Made by a program: the position numbers and the translations under genes. A stretch of 39,027 bases of DNA from a bacterium (GTDB lineage Bacteria > Bacillota_I > Bacilli_A > RF39 > UBA660). Where the stretch lies: the NCBI GenBank assembly GCA_030531905.1, contig JAUNMG010000013.1, positions 1 to 39,027 of the forward strand. The letters are read 5' to 3'. The notes beneath the pieces are model-generated. The model was not told the origin of the DNA. It searched no databases and saw only the letters and a list, made by a program, of their open reading frames with translations. This document shows positions 1 to 8,300 of this stretch, piece after piece (within the stretch, counting starts at the first letter, position 1; the number at the start of each line of letters is the position of its first letter).

Positions 1-47
1 GGGCTATACAGAGAAACCCTGTCTCAAAAAACAAACAAACAAACAAT
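1..47 (+). mobile_element. 3' end and A-rich tail of a rodent B1 SINE (host-derived chimera)
   Basis: The first bases match, from memory, the 3' end of the mouse B1 (Alu-like) SINE: a GGGCTAYACAGAGAAACCCTG core followed by TCTC and a CAAA-repeat tail. I recall one difference from the consensus (TATACAG for TACACAG). No bacterial gene covers it. The match fits a host read or chimeric fragment joined to a bacterial contig and points to a mouse or other rodent source. The exact junction is unclear and lies somewhere between about 47 and 70. Confidence 0.8.
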
Positions 48-70
48 ACATTTGTTTGGCAAAAATTGGA

Positions 71-102
71 AAGGAGGTTCAGTTATTTACTAGAATCTCC
101 TT
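71..102 (+). other. Stem-loop enclosing a Shine-Dalgarno-like AAGGAGG
   Basis: Bases 71-80 pair with 93-102 over ten positions (one G-T wobble) around a 12-base loop. The 5' arm holds a perfect AAGGAGG, yet no start codon follows at a usable distance. It could be a spacer hairpin between tail genes or the remnant of a ribosome binding site whose gene was rearranged. It lies close to the chimera junction, so caution is needed. Confidence 0.45.
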
Positions 103-114
103 GTTTAGAATGTA
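81..114. repeat. Inverted repeat A, left copy (partner at 984-1008)
   Basis: The reverse complement of 984-1008 (25 bases) aligns to 81-114 with every base matched. The left copy only carries two insertions: one T, and an 8-base CTCCTTGT that also forms an arm of the 71-102 stem-loop. The pair encloses the first two tail-tip genes. It could be a site for DNA inversion, a long-range RNA stem, or a duplicated spacer in opposite orientation. Confidence 0.55.
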
Positions 115-131
115 TAAGAAAAGAGGTGACT

Positions 132-147
132 GGTACTATTTAGTATC
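132..147. repeat. Inverted repeat B, left copy (partner at 546-560)
   Basis: GGTACTATTTAGTATC here matches the reverse complement of 546-560 at 15 positions with a single one-base gap. The left copy is also nearly self-complementary (7-bp stem, TT loop). A further small hairpin, CATCA/TGATG, follows at 147-161 and reaches the start codon region of the next gene. The repeat pair encloses exactly one gene. Confidence 0.5.
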
Positions 148-158
148 ATCATCTCGTG

Positions 159-542
159 ATGTTTATGCTTAAACTTAATCCAAAATTATTACAAGAGGCA
201 TTTCCAATTAACAAAGTGGAAGTGTTTTTTGATGCAGAAGATCATTCTAATTTTTTAGGATTTACTTGGGAAATGATTTCACAAGGTAGAGTACCTGTAG
301 GGCTTGATAATACTGATAAAGATTTTAATAAAATCGGTAAGACTGGTGGTGGAACGGTTTATGAAAAAGTAAAAATTTCTGCTACTGCCTATGGTGCAAC
401 TAACAGTAATCCTATTTACAATGGGCAATTATTGGTTTCAACCGCAAAAAACACTGGCACTGGAACACAAACATTAACTGATAATGGAATCGATTTTAAA
501 GATCCATATATAGTTATGGCTTTTTGGAAAAGAACAGCATAA
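159..542 (+). CDS. Phage tail-tip / baseplate-type fibre C-terminal protein
   Basis: About 127 residues. It resembles the C-terminal module of phage tail or baseplate fibre proteins: an early segment with GFTWEMISQGRVPVG (the usual form is GGTWEQI followed by a glycine-rich stretch) and a terminal FWKRTA like the WKRTA ends of such proteins. It probably contributes to a receptor-binding tip of the virion. No Shine-Dalgarno sequence precedes any of the possible starts (GTG 156, ATG 159, ATG 165). The ATG at 165 gives an N-terminus (MLKLNPKLL) that aligns loosely with the next two genes. The gene may be a detached C-terminal cassette of a longer fibre gene lying outside the window. The family is recognised by motif only. 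Confidence 0.65.
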   Translation: MFMLKLNPKLLQEAFPINKVEVFFDAEDHSNFLGFTWEMISQGRVPVGLDNTDKDFNKIGKTGGGTVYEKVKISATAYGATNSNPIYNGQLLVSTAKNTGTGTQTLTDNGIDFKDPYIVMAFWKRTA

Positions 543-545
543 CAA

Positions 546-560
546 GATACTAAATATACC
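546..560. repeat. Inverted repeat B, right copy
   Basis: GATACTAAATATACC lies in the 24-base spacer between the first and second tail-tip genes and is the reverse complement of 132-147 with one gap. There is no Shine-Dalgarno sequence in this spacer. Confidence 0.5.
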
Positions 561-566
561 GTTTGT

Positions 567-983
567 ATGCAAATAAATGAGAAATTAATACCAAAATTAA
601 AAAATATAGATGTTAATACACAGAACATTTCAAATATAACTGGTAAAATTTTGTGGACTAATCCTGATCCAACAAAATCAATAACAAGCAATACTAATAT
701 AACCTTATCAAGCTCAAATTATGATTTTTATGAGGTTATATATAGAGGCTCTATTGATCCAAACAATAATGAGAGATTATCTACCGGAAGAATACCTAAA
801 GGAAATAGTACTAGAATTTTTCAAACATATCAATCTTCAACAGGTAATGTTGCTGTCAGAGATAGAAAAATAACATTTGTAGATGATACAACACTTTCAG
901 TTGGAACAGGATTAGCTAACGATCCAGACAATACTTGCATACCATACTATATAATTGGTTATAAAACAGGACCATTTTCTTAG
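567..983 (+). CDS. Phage tail fibre/tip protein, second of three tandem genes
   Basis: 138 residues starting MQINEKLIPKL. The N-terminal seven residues are identical to those of the next gene, and both then contain a YDF-centred beta-rich segment (here NYDFYEVIYRG) of the type seen in short C-terminal tail fibre domains. The end (YYIIGYKTG) also fits such modules. The role would be virion tip or host adsorption. There is no Shine-Dalgarno sequence before the ATG, and an inverted repeat fills the spacer upstream, so expression may depend on translational coupling or on rearrangement. No catalytic motif is seen. Confidence 0.65.
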   Translation: MQINEKLIPKLKNIDVNTQNISNITGKILWTNPDPTKSITSNTNITLSSSNYDFYEVIYRGSIDPNNNERLSTGRIPKGNSTRIFQTYQSSTGNVAVRDRKITFVDDTTLSVGTGLANDPDNTCIPYYIIGYKTGPFS

Positions 984-1008
984 TACATTCTAAATTCTAG
1001 TAATAACT
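984..1008. repeat. Inverted repeat A, right copy
   Basis: The spacer between the second and third tail-tip genes begins with TACATTCTAAATTCTAG and continues to 1008. Its reverse complement is contained in 81-114. It includes a small CTAGT/ACTAG inverted repeat at 997-1010. No Shine-Dalgarno sequence is present. Confidence 0.55.
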
Positions 1009-1016
1009 AGATTATT

Positions 1017-1409
1017 ATGCAAATAAATGAAAAATTAACAAAAAATTTAAGAAAATTAATTGATAATAAGGTAATTGTAGATACATTATTTAATGGTATA
1101 GGAACAAAAGCAACAAATGCAACTGATTTTTTTACTACGGCTATGACTAAGAATCCTTTAGATTATGATTTTGTTGTAATAACACTTTCAAATTCTGGAA
1201 ATCAATATGAAGAGATGAACGTAGTAATGACACCAAAAACTGATACAAATGGTATAGTTGTGTATTTTGCTGCAACAACTCAATATTATGCATATCTAAG
1301 AATTATGTGTGCAGAGAATTCCATTAAACATAGAATTATGGAGGTTAAAACTTGGGGATTAAGTAACGTATATATAAAGCAAGTTTTAGGAATTAAAATA
1401 AGTAATTAA
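1017..1409 (+). CDS. Phage tail fibre/tip protein, third of three tandem genes
   Basis: 130 residues with the same MQINEKL start as the preceding gene, then a different body with a matching LDYDFVVITL segment and an end (YIKQVLGIKIS) typical of beta-structured fibre tips. The pattern of a constant N-terminus with a variable C-terminus suggests paralogous adhesion modules. No Shine-Dalgarno sequence precedes the ATG. The holin gene follows after 20 bases that do contain a good one, so this is the last structural gene before the lysis module. Confidence 0.65.
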   Translation: MQINEKLTKNLRKLIDNKVIVDTLFNGIGTKATNATDFFTTAMTKNPLDYDFVVITLSNSGNQYEEMNVVMTPKTDTNGIVVYFAATTQYYAYLRIMCAENSIKHRIMEVKTWGLSNVYIKQVLGIKISN

Positions 1410-1429
1410 TAAAAGAAAGGAAATAAAAA

Positions 1430-1786
1430 ATGGAACAATTTGTTGAAAAAGTAGTAGGTTTAAACGAACCTAAAACAATATTTATGTTATGTGGGATATT
1501 TGTTTTTACAGATGTCTTAACAGGATACTTAAAGGCGTTTAAAAATAAGAAAGTGAATTCATCAATTTCAAGAGATGGATACATAAAAAAGGTGGGCTGG
1601 GTAATAGCAATATTACTTGGTTTTTTGGTTGATTTGCTTGTAGGAGTAAATTTATTTCTTATTGGTAGTGCAATAGTATGTATTTCTACTGAAGGAATAA
1701 GTGTTTATGAAAATTTGGGAGAAATAGGAATTAATATGCCTTTTAAAAAGTATTTTGAGAAATTAGATCAAAAGGAGAGTGAATAA
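1430..1786 (+). CDS. Phage holin (toxin-secretion/phage-lysis holin type)
   Basis: 118 residues. It resembles the Firmicutes phage holin family with the signature TDVLTGYLKAFKNKKVNSSISRDG near residues 28-51 (read in pieces), three hydrophobic segments, and a C-terminal region with EGISVYENLGEIGINMP. It would form membrane lesions that release the endolysin encoded 100 bases downstream. An AAAGGAAA ribosome binding site lies 7 bases before the ATG. Gene order fibre - holin - small peptide - endolysin is classical for siphovirus prophages. Confidence 0.85.
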   Translation: MEQFVEKVVGLNEPKTIFMLCGIFVFTDVLTGYLKAFKNKKVNSSISRDGYIKKVGWVIAILLGFLVDLLVGVNLFLIGSAIVCISTEGISVYENLGEIGINMPFKKYFEKLDQKESE

Positions 1787-1788
1787 AA

Positions 1789-1881
1789 ATGGCTACAATA
1801 GATAATAGAACAGATGAAGAAATTAATATGATAGCAGGGTTGTCAGGTGAAGAAGATAAAGAAATAGAGGAAGTGATTTAA
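1789..1881 (+). CDS. Small acidic peptide between holin and endolysin
   Basis: 30 residues (MATIDNRTDEEIN... ending EEDKEIEEVI), strongly acidic with no membrane segment. It begins two bases after the holin stop, with AAAGGAGAGTG in the holin 3' end as ribosome binding site, and ends one base before the endolysin start. The tight packing and good ribosome binding site argue that it is translated. The function is unknown; a lysis accessory role is only a guess from position. Confidence 0.55.
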   Translation: MATIDNRTDEEINMIAGLSGEEDKEIEEVI

Positions 1882-1882
1882 T

Positions 1883-2824
1883 ATGCAAAAAGGTCAAAAA
1901 TCAGTTCGTGGAGGTATAGAAGATTTTCTATGTCCTTTCACAGATATGAGGATAACTCAAGGTTCAAACAGTAATTATTCTCATAAAGGTATTATGGCAA
2001 ATGATGTGGCTGGAAAAATAGCTGGAACTAAATATCCTTATTATGCACCTTGTACTTGTAAAGCACTGAAAAAATATAGTGCTACAGGTCAAGTTATGTG
2101 GCAGTCAACAAGTAAAGTAAGATTTTCAAATGGAAGAATAGATTATGCTACTTTTATGACTGCACATGATAATAGTATGGATGTAAAGATAAGCCAAGTT
2201 GTACCTCAAGGTAATCAGCTAGGTAATATGGGAAATAAAGGCTTTTCAAACATGACTGGAGTACATTGCCATATTGAAGTATCACAAAGTGCTGACACAA
2301 GTTGGATTAAAAATCAATATGGAAACTATCATTTTAATAATGAATATGATCTAGATGATTGTTATTTTGTTAATAATACTAATATATTGAATGGCATGGG
2401 TGGTAACTGGAAAACAACTGATAAAGTACCAGTGACTAATCCTCAACCTCAAGGTGCAGACCAAAAACTATATAAAGGCAGCAAAGTTAAATTTGATGGA
2501 ATATTTAAGGTTGATATCCTAAAAAGCCCATTATCAAGTAACTTATTTGGCTGTTGTGCATTAACAGGATGTTCTTTTAATGATTATCAAAAGGAAAAGG
2601 TAAAGCCATTTCACTGGTTGCCAACTGGACCATTTACAGAATGTGATAGTAATGGTAATGCAACATCAGATCAACGATTAATAGGTGGTAGTTCATATGT
2701 TAAAAATAATAATATTTATAATGTAGAAGATATAGATATAAAAAGTAACTCAGCTAAACTTATTGTTGATGGTAGAGTAGTATGGGTATTTAGCAAATAT
2801 TTATACGAAGTAAGTGATAGATAG
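1883..2824 (+). CDS. Phage endolysin with M23-type peptidase domain
   Basis: 313 residues. The N-terminal half (about 20-150) has the layout of M23 / lysostaphin-type zinc peptidases: SHKGIMANDVAG supplies the first His and the Asp, and GVHCHIEVS supplies the HxH of the usual GPHLHFE motif. It should cleave cross-bridges or stem peptides in peptidoglycan. A proline/glutamine linker near residues 183-192 leads to a C-terminal domain (about 195-313) that is probably a cell-wall-binding, SH3-like module. There is no signal peptide, as expected for a holin-dependent endolysin. The stop codon overlaps the GTG start of the next gene by one base. Confidence 0.8.
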   Translation: MQKGQKSVRGGIEDFLCPFTDMRITQGSNSNYSHKGIMANDVAGKIAGTKYPYYAPCTCKALKKYSATGQVMWQSTSKVRFSNGRIDYATFMTAHDNSMDVKISQVVPQGNQLGNMGNKGFSNMTGVHCHIEVSQSADTSWIKNQYGNYHFNNEYDLDDCYFVNNTNILNGMGGNWKTTDKVPVTNPQPQGADQKLYKGSKVKFDGIFKVDILKSPLSSNLFGCCALTGCSFNDYQKEKVKPFHWLPTGPFTECDSNGNATSDQRLIGGSSYVKNNNIYNVEDIDIKSNSAKLIVDGRVVWVFSKYLYEVSDR

Positions 2825-3015
2825 TGTATTCATACGAAATAGAAAGATTATTAAAAATAAAAAATTATCTTATATCATATAGTGATTATTCAAATATAAT
2901 AGCAACAAGTCCACAGATAGATCATGTAAGATATGATAAGAATAATGATATATTTGAACTGAATACAGATGATAGGTATACATTAAAATTTAAAGTAAAA
3001 GTCAAAAATAAATAA
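2824..3015 (+). CDS. Small protein of unknown function, coupled to endolysin
   Basis: 63 residues read from a GTG that shares its first base with the endolysin stop codon, so translation is probably coupled. The sequence is polar and tyrosine/asparagine rich (MYSYEIERLLKIKNYLISYS...), with a KFKVKVKNK basic end and no membrane segment or known motif. As the last gene of the prophage lysis module it may be a late accessory protein. The function is not recognised. Confidence 0.5.
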   Translation: MYSYEIERLLKIKNYLISYSDYSNIIATSPQIDHVRYDKNNDIFELNTDDRYTLKFKVKVKNK

Positions 3016-3018
3016 AAA

Positions 3019-3045
3019 TGCACAATATTATTGAAATGTTGTGCA
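3019..3045 (-). terminator. Possible minus-strand terminator hairpin
   Basis: GCACAA (3020-3025) pairs with TTGTGC (3039-3044). On the minus strand the hairpin is followed by a T-rich run, and on the plus strand only by A-rich sequence, so it would act on leftward transcripts. No leftward gene is evident immediately upstream of it. Confidence 0.35.
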
Positions 3046-3140
3046 AAAAAATTTTGAAATATAGTAAACTTAATTTTTGAATTATATGATTTATATCAAA
3101 AATTAAAATTCACTAGGCGAAAAACAAAAATTCAATTGAA

Positions 3141-3190
3141 AAAAGATACTGAATTTGTCAAAATGGCGATTTGCAGTATCTTTTTTTTAT
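3141..3190 (+). terminator. Rho-independent terminator of the prophage lysis module
   Basis: AAAAGATACTG (3141-3151) pairs perfectly with CAGTATCTTTT (3174-3184), followed by an eight-T run. It closes transcription of the late phage genes. Confidence 0.85.
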
Positions 3191-3222
3191 GCAATAATTT
3201 AGTCACGAAAGGGGGAAATATT

Positions 3223-3393
3223 ATGTTTACAAAAATATTAAATGATAATGAAGTAAATAAATTTAATGAACTTACTGGGATGAAAGTGATGAAAGTATTC
3301 ATAAGTAAAAATAAAAAATACTATTATGCTACTATAGTAGATAAATCACTAAAAGTAAGAATCAGCAAAGAACTAGCTAGTATGTTTATATAG
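3223..3393 (+). CDS. Small basic protein of unknown function
   Basis: 56 residues from ATG 3223, preceded by a very strong AAAGGGGG ribosome binding site. A longer in-frame reading from 3136 would run through the terminator and is rejected. The protein (MFTKILNDNEVNKFNELTG...) is mixed polar with KNKKYYYATIVDK in the middle and no membrane segment. It lies alone between the prophage terminator and the toxin-antitoxin locus. I do not recognise it; a promoter is not obvious. Confidence 0.5.
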   Translation: MFTKILNDNEVNKFNELTGMKVMKVFISKNKKYYYATIVDKSLKVRISKELASMFI

Positions 3394-3496
3394 TTTTAAA
3401 AATATTGAATTGTAAAAAAATGTAATTAAAAATTCAAAAAATGTTGTATTTTTTTATTAATGTGTTAAAATTTAATTGTAGAGAGTTAAAAAAATA

Positions 3497-3532
3497 TTTA
3501 AATAATTTAAAAAGACGTTTAAATTATTTAAA
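3497..3532. repeat. Perfect 15-bp inverted repeat upstream of the antisense RNA promoter
   Basis: TTTAAATAATTTAAA (3497-3511) is the exact reverse complement of 3518-3532, with a 6-base AAGACG centre. It ends 7 bases before the -35 box at 3540. It could be an operator or an AT-rich upstream element. It lacks the T-run of a terminator. Confidence 0.6.
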
Positions 3533-3539
3533 GAAAAAT

Positions 3540-3568
3540 TTGACTTTTAAAAAGAAAATTGTTATAAT
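3540..3568 (+). promoter_or_regulatory. Consensus promoter of the predicted antitoxin RNA
   Basis: TTGACT (3540-3545), a 17-base spacer and TATAAT (3563-3568). This is one of the best promoters in the window, yet no protein gene follows on this strand before the terminator at 3684-3722. That is what an abundant small antisense RNA needs. Confidence 0.8.
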
Positions 3569-3621
3569 ACAGTCATTTCTTAAGAAAAATGTATTTTATG
3601 TATATTTTTACATAAAATAAA

Positions 3622-3662
3622 AAAGAGACATATCTATTTTTCCAGTAGATACTTCTCTGTTC
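3622..3662 (-). terminator. Terminator of the toxin mRNA (minus strand)
   Basis: On the minus strand AGAGAAGTATCTA pairs with TAGATATGTCTCT (a two-base internal mismatch), followed by TTTTTTATTTT. This ends the leftward toxin transcript near 3615-3620. The same bases form part of the inverted repeat complementary to the mRNA 5' end (3871-3912). Confidence 0.65.
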
Positions 3663-3683
3663 AATTAGTTGTTTAATTGATGT

Positions 3684-3722
3684 GAAAAGTACCAATCACT
3701 TGATGAGAGGTACTTTTCTTTT
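3684..3722 (+). terminator. Terminator of the antisense RNA (plus strand)
   Basis: GAAAAGTACC (3684-3693) pairs perfectly with GGTACTTTTC (3709-3718), followed by TTTT. It sits immediately beyond the 3' end of the toxin reading frame, which stops at 3721 on the other strand. Confidence 0.65.
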
Positions 3723-3789
3723 AGTTCTTTTGTCGTAAAGCGACAATACACAATAGAGTAATAAAAGCAAATGCTAATACTAGCTCCAT
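3721..3789 (-). CDS. Type I toxin: 22-aa hydrophobic membrane peptide
   Basis: 22 residues: MELVLAFAFITLLCIV followed by the polar end ALRQKN. It is one short membrane helix with a charged C-terminus, like the holin-like type I toxins of Firmicutes (BsrG/TxpA/Fst class). The ribosome binding site AGAAGGAGA lies at 3805-3797, seven bases before the ATG at 3789. The mRNA should start near 3909 from a minus-strand promoter, giving a ~120-base 5' UTR whose first part is complementary to the mRNA 3' end. A competing 52-codon frame from ATG 3823 overlaps it but reads as a polar, motif-free protein and is less likely. Toxicity is inferred from form and locus architecture, not from a database match. 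Confidence 0.65.
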   Translation of the reverse strand: MELVLAFAFITLLCIVALRQKN

Positions 3790-3870
3790 GTCCAAGTCTC
3801 CTTCTGTGAAGTTGATTACGCATTGAACATCACCTCCATTCTTTTTAATATTGATTTTTAATCATTTATT

Positions 3871-3912
3871 AAATTGAACAGAGGAAGTACCTACAATAGA
3901 TACATCTCATAC
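3871..3912. repeat. Inverted repeat of 3624-3666: complementary 5' end of the toxin mRNA
   Basis: AATTGAACAGAG, then AAGTA.CTA, then ATAGATA..TCTC occur here and again, inverted, at 3624-3666, with one bulge, wobble-compatible substitutions and a 5-base size difference. In the toxin mRNA these are the 5' and 3' ends, so the mRNA can pair end to end. Known type I toxin mRNAs such as hok and AapA1 use comparable 5'-3' pairing to hold full-length mRNA inactive. Confidence 0.65.
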
Positions 3913-3915
3913 TCA

Positions 3916-3944
3916 ACTATACACTATATCAAAAAAAATTACAA
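3916..3944 (-). promoter_or_regulatory. Promoter of the toxin mRNA (minus strand)
   Basis: Read on the minus strand: TTGTAA (3944-3939), 17-base spacer, TATAGT (3921-3916). The start would be near 3909. The -35 box overlaps the stop region of the upstream HNH-type gene, so the toxin has its own promoter. Confidence 0.65.
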
Positions 3945-4403
3945 ATGGTTTTTCCAAAATAATTCTCTAAATTCATCAATTGTCTTATTATAATAATTCA
4001 TAAAGGTAGCCTGTGCTATCTTTTTAAGTTGTATCATTTCCAAAGGATGATCATGTAAGTATCTGTGTTGTTCTTCGGTTATCCATACAAATAGTCCATA
4101 CTGTTCAGATTTAGGTCTATTAGCGACATTTCCAAATATGTGATGTTTCTGACAACCAGTAGTCTTTTTATTAAAATATAGTGTACTAGATGGCATAATA
4201 GATATGTCATTGTAATATCTATTACATTTTCCTTTCTTGGGCCTATATTTATACTCAGTTTTAGCTTGTAGTATTTTGTATTGTTTGTATTCTTTCTTAC
4301 CACATTCCTGATAACAGGAAAATGGTACTTCTTTTTTTAATAGAGTGCAATATCCGTATTTAGTTCCTTTTTTGGTTCTAATTTTATAATATTTACATTT
4401 CAT
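3939..4403 (-). CDS. HNH-type nuclease-like protein with cysteine-rich N-terminus
   Basis: 154 residues from ATG 4403 (MKCKYYKI...). The C-terminal half has KHHIFGNVANRPKSEQYGL, then TEEQHRYLHDHP, matching the layout of phage HNH proteins (HHIF.G..NR..SEKYGL...L...HH...H). The N-terminal part carries spaced cysteines (CKYYK, YCTLLKK, CYQECGKK) that may bind zinc. The role could be a homing or restriction nuclease acting on DNA. The start is uncertain: no Shine-Dalgarno sequence precedes 4403, and an in-frame TTG at 4460 would add 19 residues. An 11-base tandem repeat (ATTACTCCGAA) sits at 4420-4440. Confidence 0.6.
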   Translation of the reverse strand: MKCKYYKIRTKKGTKYGYCTLLKKEVPFSCYQECGKKEYKQYKILQAKTEYKYRPKKGKCNRYYNDISIMPSSTLYFNKKTTGCQKHHIFGNVANRPKSEQYGLFVWITEEQHRYLHDHPLEMIQLKKIAQATFMNYYNKTIDEFRELFWKNHL

Positions 4404-4561
4404 ATTTTTATTAACAGAAATTACTCCGAAATTACTCCGATATGGGTGTAATGAGTGCAATTTTTAGGAGTAAAAAGTAAAAAGATGATGTGAATTAATA
4501 TTGAAAAATAACAATTTAGTTTTATTATTAACCCTTTAGTCGGCACCATTATGATAGGAAA

Positions 4562-4583
4562 CTCGAACTTTTAAAGTATCGAG
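4562..4583. repeat. Short inverted repeat CTCGA...TCGAG
   Basis: CTCGAACTTT and AAAGTATCGAG form a ten-base-pair inverted repeat with one bulged base and almost no loop, in the gene-free stretch 4404-4649. It may be a protein or recombinase binding site. Nothing else in that stretch is recognisable apart from the terminator at 4595. Confidence 0.3.
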
Positions 4584-4594
4584 AGTAATAAATT

Positions 4595-4618
4595 ACTAAC
4601 AGAAATGTTAGTTTTTTT
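4595..4618 (+). terminator. Rho-independent terminator
   Basis: ACTAACA (4595-4601), a GAAA tetraloop, TGTTAGT (4606-4612) and a seven-T run. It lies about 30 bases before the start of a small gene and has no obvious rightward gene before it, so it may act as a leader terminator for 4650-4922. Confidence 0.65.
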
Positions 4619-4649
4619 GTTATTTAAGAAAGAAAGTGAGAGTGATTAT

Positions 4650-4922
4650 ATGTTAACAATAGAAACTAAAGAATTAAATATAAGTGAGAAATTAAAAAAG
4701 AAAGTTGATATGATATGTAAATTTGCTTATGCTAAACCTACATATAAAAATGGTAATATTAGAAATATTAAAGGAACAAATATTGCTTATGTAAAACCTC
4801 ACATAATAACTATTAATAAAATAGATTATTTAATGTTTGATGAGTGTGAAGATATTTATATTAATGGTTATGATAAAAAGATTAAATTTAAAGATTTATT
4901 AGAATATATTAAATCAAACTAA
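4650..4922 (+). CDS. Small protein of unknown function (mobile element)
   Basis: 90 residues from ATG 4650, preceded by GAAAGTGAGAGTG as a weak ribosome binding site. A longer frame from 4605 would start inside the terminator T-run and is rejected. The sequence is lysine/isoleucine rich (MLTIETKELNISEKLKKKVDM... ending KDLLEYIKSN), soluble, with no known motif. It precedes the recombinase leader and may be an accessory gene of the mobile element. Confidence 0.5.
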   Translation: MLTIETKELNISEKLKKKVDMICKFAYAKPTYKNGNIRNIKGTNIAYVKPHIITINKIDYLMFDECEDIYINGYDKKIKFKDLLEYIKSN

Positions 4923-4944
4923 TATTCATTCACTGAATAAGAAA

Positions 4945-4973
4945 TTGACAAATTAAAGATAAAAGTATAATAT
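4945..4973 (+). promoter_or_regulatory. Promoter of the recombinase leader
   Basis: Consensus TTGACA (4945-4950) with TAATAT at 4968-4973 (17-base spacer) or TATAAT at 4966-4971 (15-base spacer). Transcription would start near 4980, about 175 bases before the recombinase. Confidence 0.75.
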
Positions 4974-4981
4974 AGTAAACC

Positions 4982-5012
4982 AATAAAAGCAAGCAGTATC
5001 TAGTCTTTTATT
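4982..5012 (+). promoter_or_regulatory. Leader stem-loop upstream of the leader peptide
   Basis: AATAAAAG (4982-4989) pairs perfectly with CTTTTATT (5005-5012) at the very 5' end of the predicted recombinase transcript. It may be part of an attenuator or protect the transcript end. Confidence 0.5.
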
Positions 5013-5030
5013 AGAAAGAGAGGTACTTCT

Positions 5031-5105
5031 ATGGTTAAAAGTAAACGAAAACATTTAAAAACTTATTATATTAGTATTATTGAGGAGTCAAGAGTATTAG
5101 TTTGA
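5031..5105 (+). CDS. Possible 24-aa leader peptide of the recombinase attenuator
   Basis: ATGGTTAAAAG... encodes 24 residues (MVKSKRKHLKTYYISIIEES then RVLV). A weak GAGAGG ribosome binding site lies about 8 bases upstream. The last third of the frame is the 5' arm of the terminator at 5082-5134. Ribosomes translating it would therefore disrupt the terminator, as in leader-peptide attenuators. It is basic and codes for two adjacent tyrosines. Translation is inferred only from the arrangement. Confidence 0.4.
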   Translation: MVKSKRKHLKTYYISIIEESRVLV

Positions 5106-5134
5106 ACTACTAGTATTTTTGATTCCTCTTTTTT
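5082..5134 (+). terminator. Attenuator-like terminator before the recombinase
   Basis: GAGGAGTCAA (5082-5091) pairs with TTGATTCCTC (5119-5128), one G-T wobble, followed by six T. It lies between the promoter at 4945 and the recombinase start at 5157, so read-through must be controlled for the gene to be expressed. Confidence 0.75.
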
Positions 5135-5138
5135 GTAG

Positions 5139-8262
<3,124 letters not shown>

Positions 8263-8267
8263 AAAGT

Positions 8268-8277
8268 GTGATATAAT
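8268..8277 (+). promoter_or_regulatory. Extended -10 promoter before the metallopeptidase-like gene
   Basis: TGATATAAT, i.e. TG (8269-8270), one base, TATAAT (8272-8277), with no clear -35 box. If used, the mRNA would start near 8284, which rules out the TTG at 8277 and favours a start at 8292 or 8301. Confidence 0.45.
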
Positions 8278-8300
8278 TGATATGTAAGGATGTGGTTGGT

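Larger units (their letters stand above)
3575..3722 (+). ncRNA. Predicted antisense antitoxin RNA of a type I toxin-antitoxin locus
   Basis: Starts about 7 bases after the TATAAT box and runs about 148 bases to a hairpin terminator. It contains a perfect 10-bp stem-loop (ATTTTATGTA 3593-3602 with TACATAAAAT 3609-3618) and then the sequence complementary to the 3' end of the minus-strand toxin mRNA, including its terminator and reaching its stop codon. The transcripts overlap by roughly 100 bases tail to tail, an arrangement known for BsrG/SR4 and TxpA/RatA of Bacillus. The RNA ends are inferred from promoter and terminator positions. Confidence 0.6.

Noticed and set aside
3136-3222. N-terminal extension of the 56-aa gene
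   Set aside because: It would translate through the terminator hairpin and lacks a ribosome binding site; ATG 3223 has AAAGGGGG.
3665-3823. A 52-codon minus-strand frame starting MRNQLHRR in the toxin region, with GGAGG before it
   Set aside because: It overlaps the hydrophobic 22-aa frame in another phase, reads as an unstructured polar protein, and explains neither the second ribosome binding site nor the locus layout. It is kept only as an alternative.
3624-3912. Terminal inverted repeats of a small transposable element around the toxin
   Set aside because: The repeats coincide with the predicted mRNA 5' end and terminator and are better explained by RNA pairing. No target duplication is visible.
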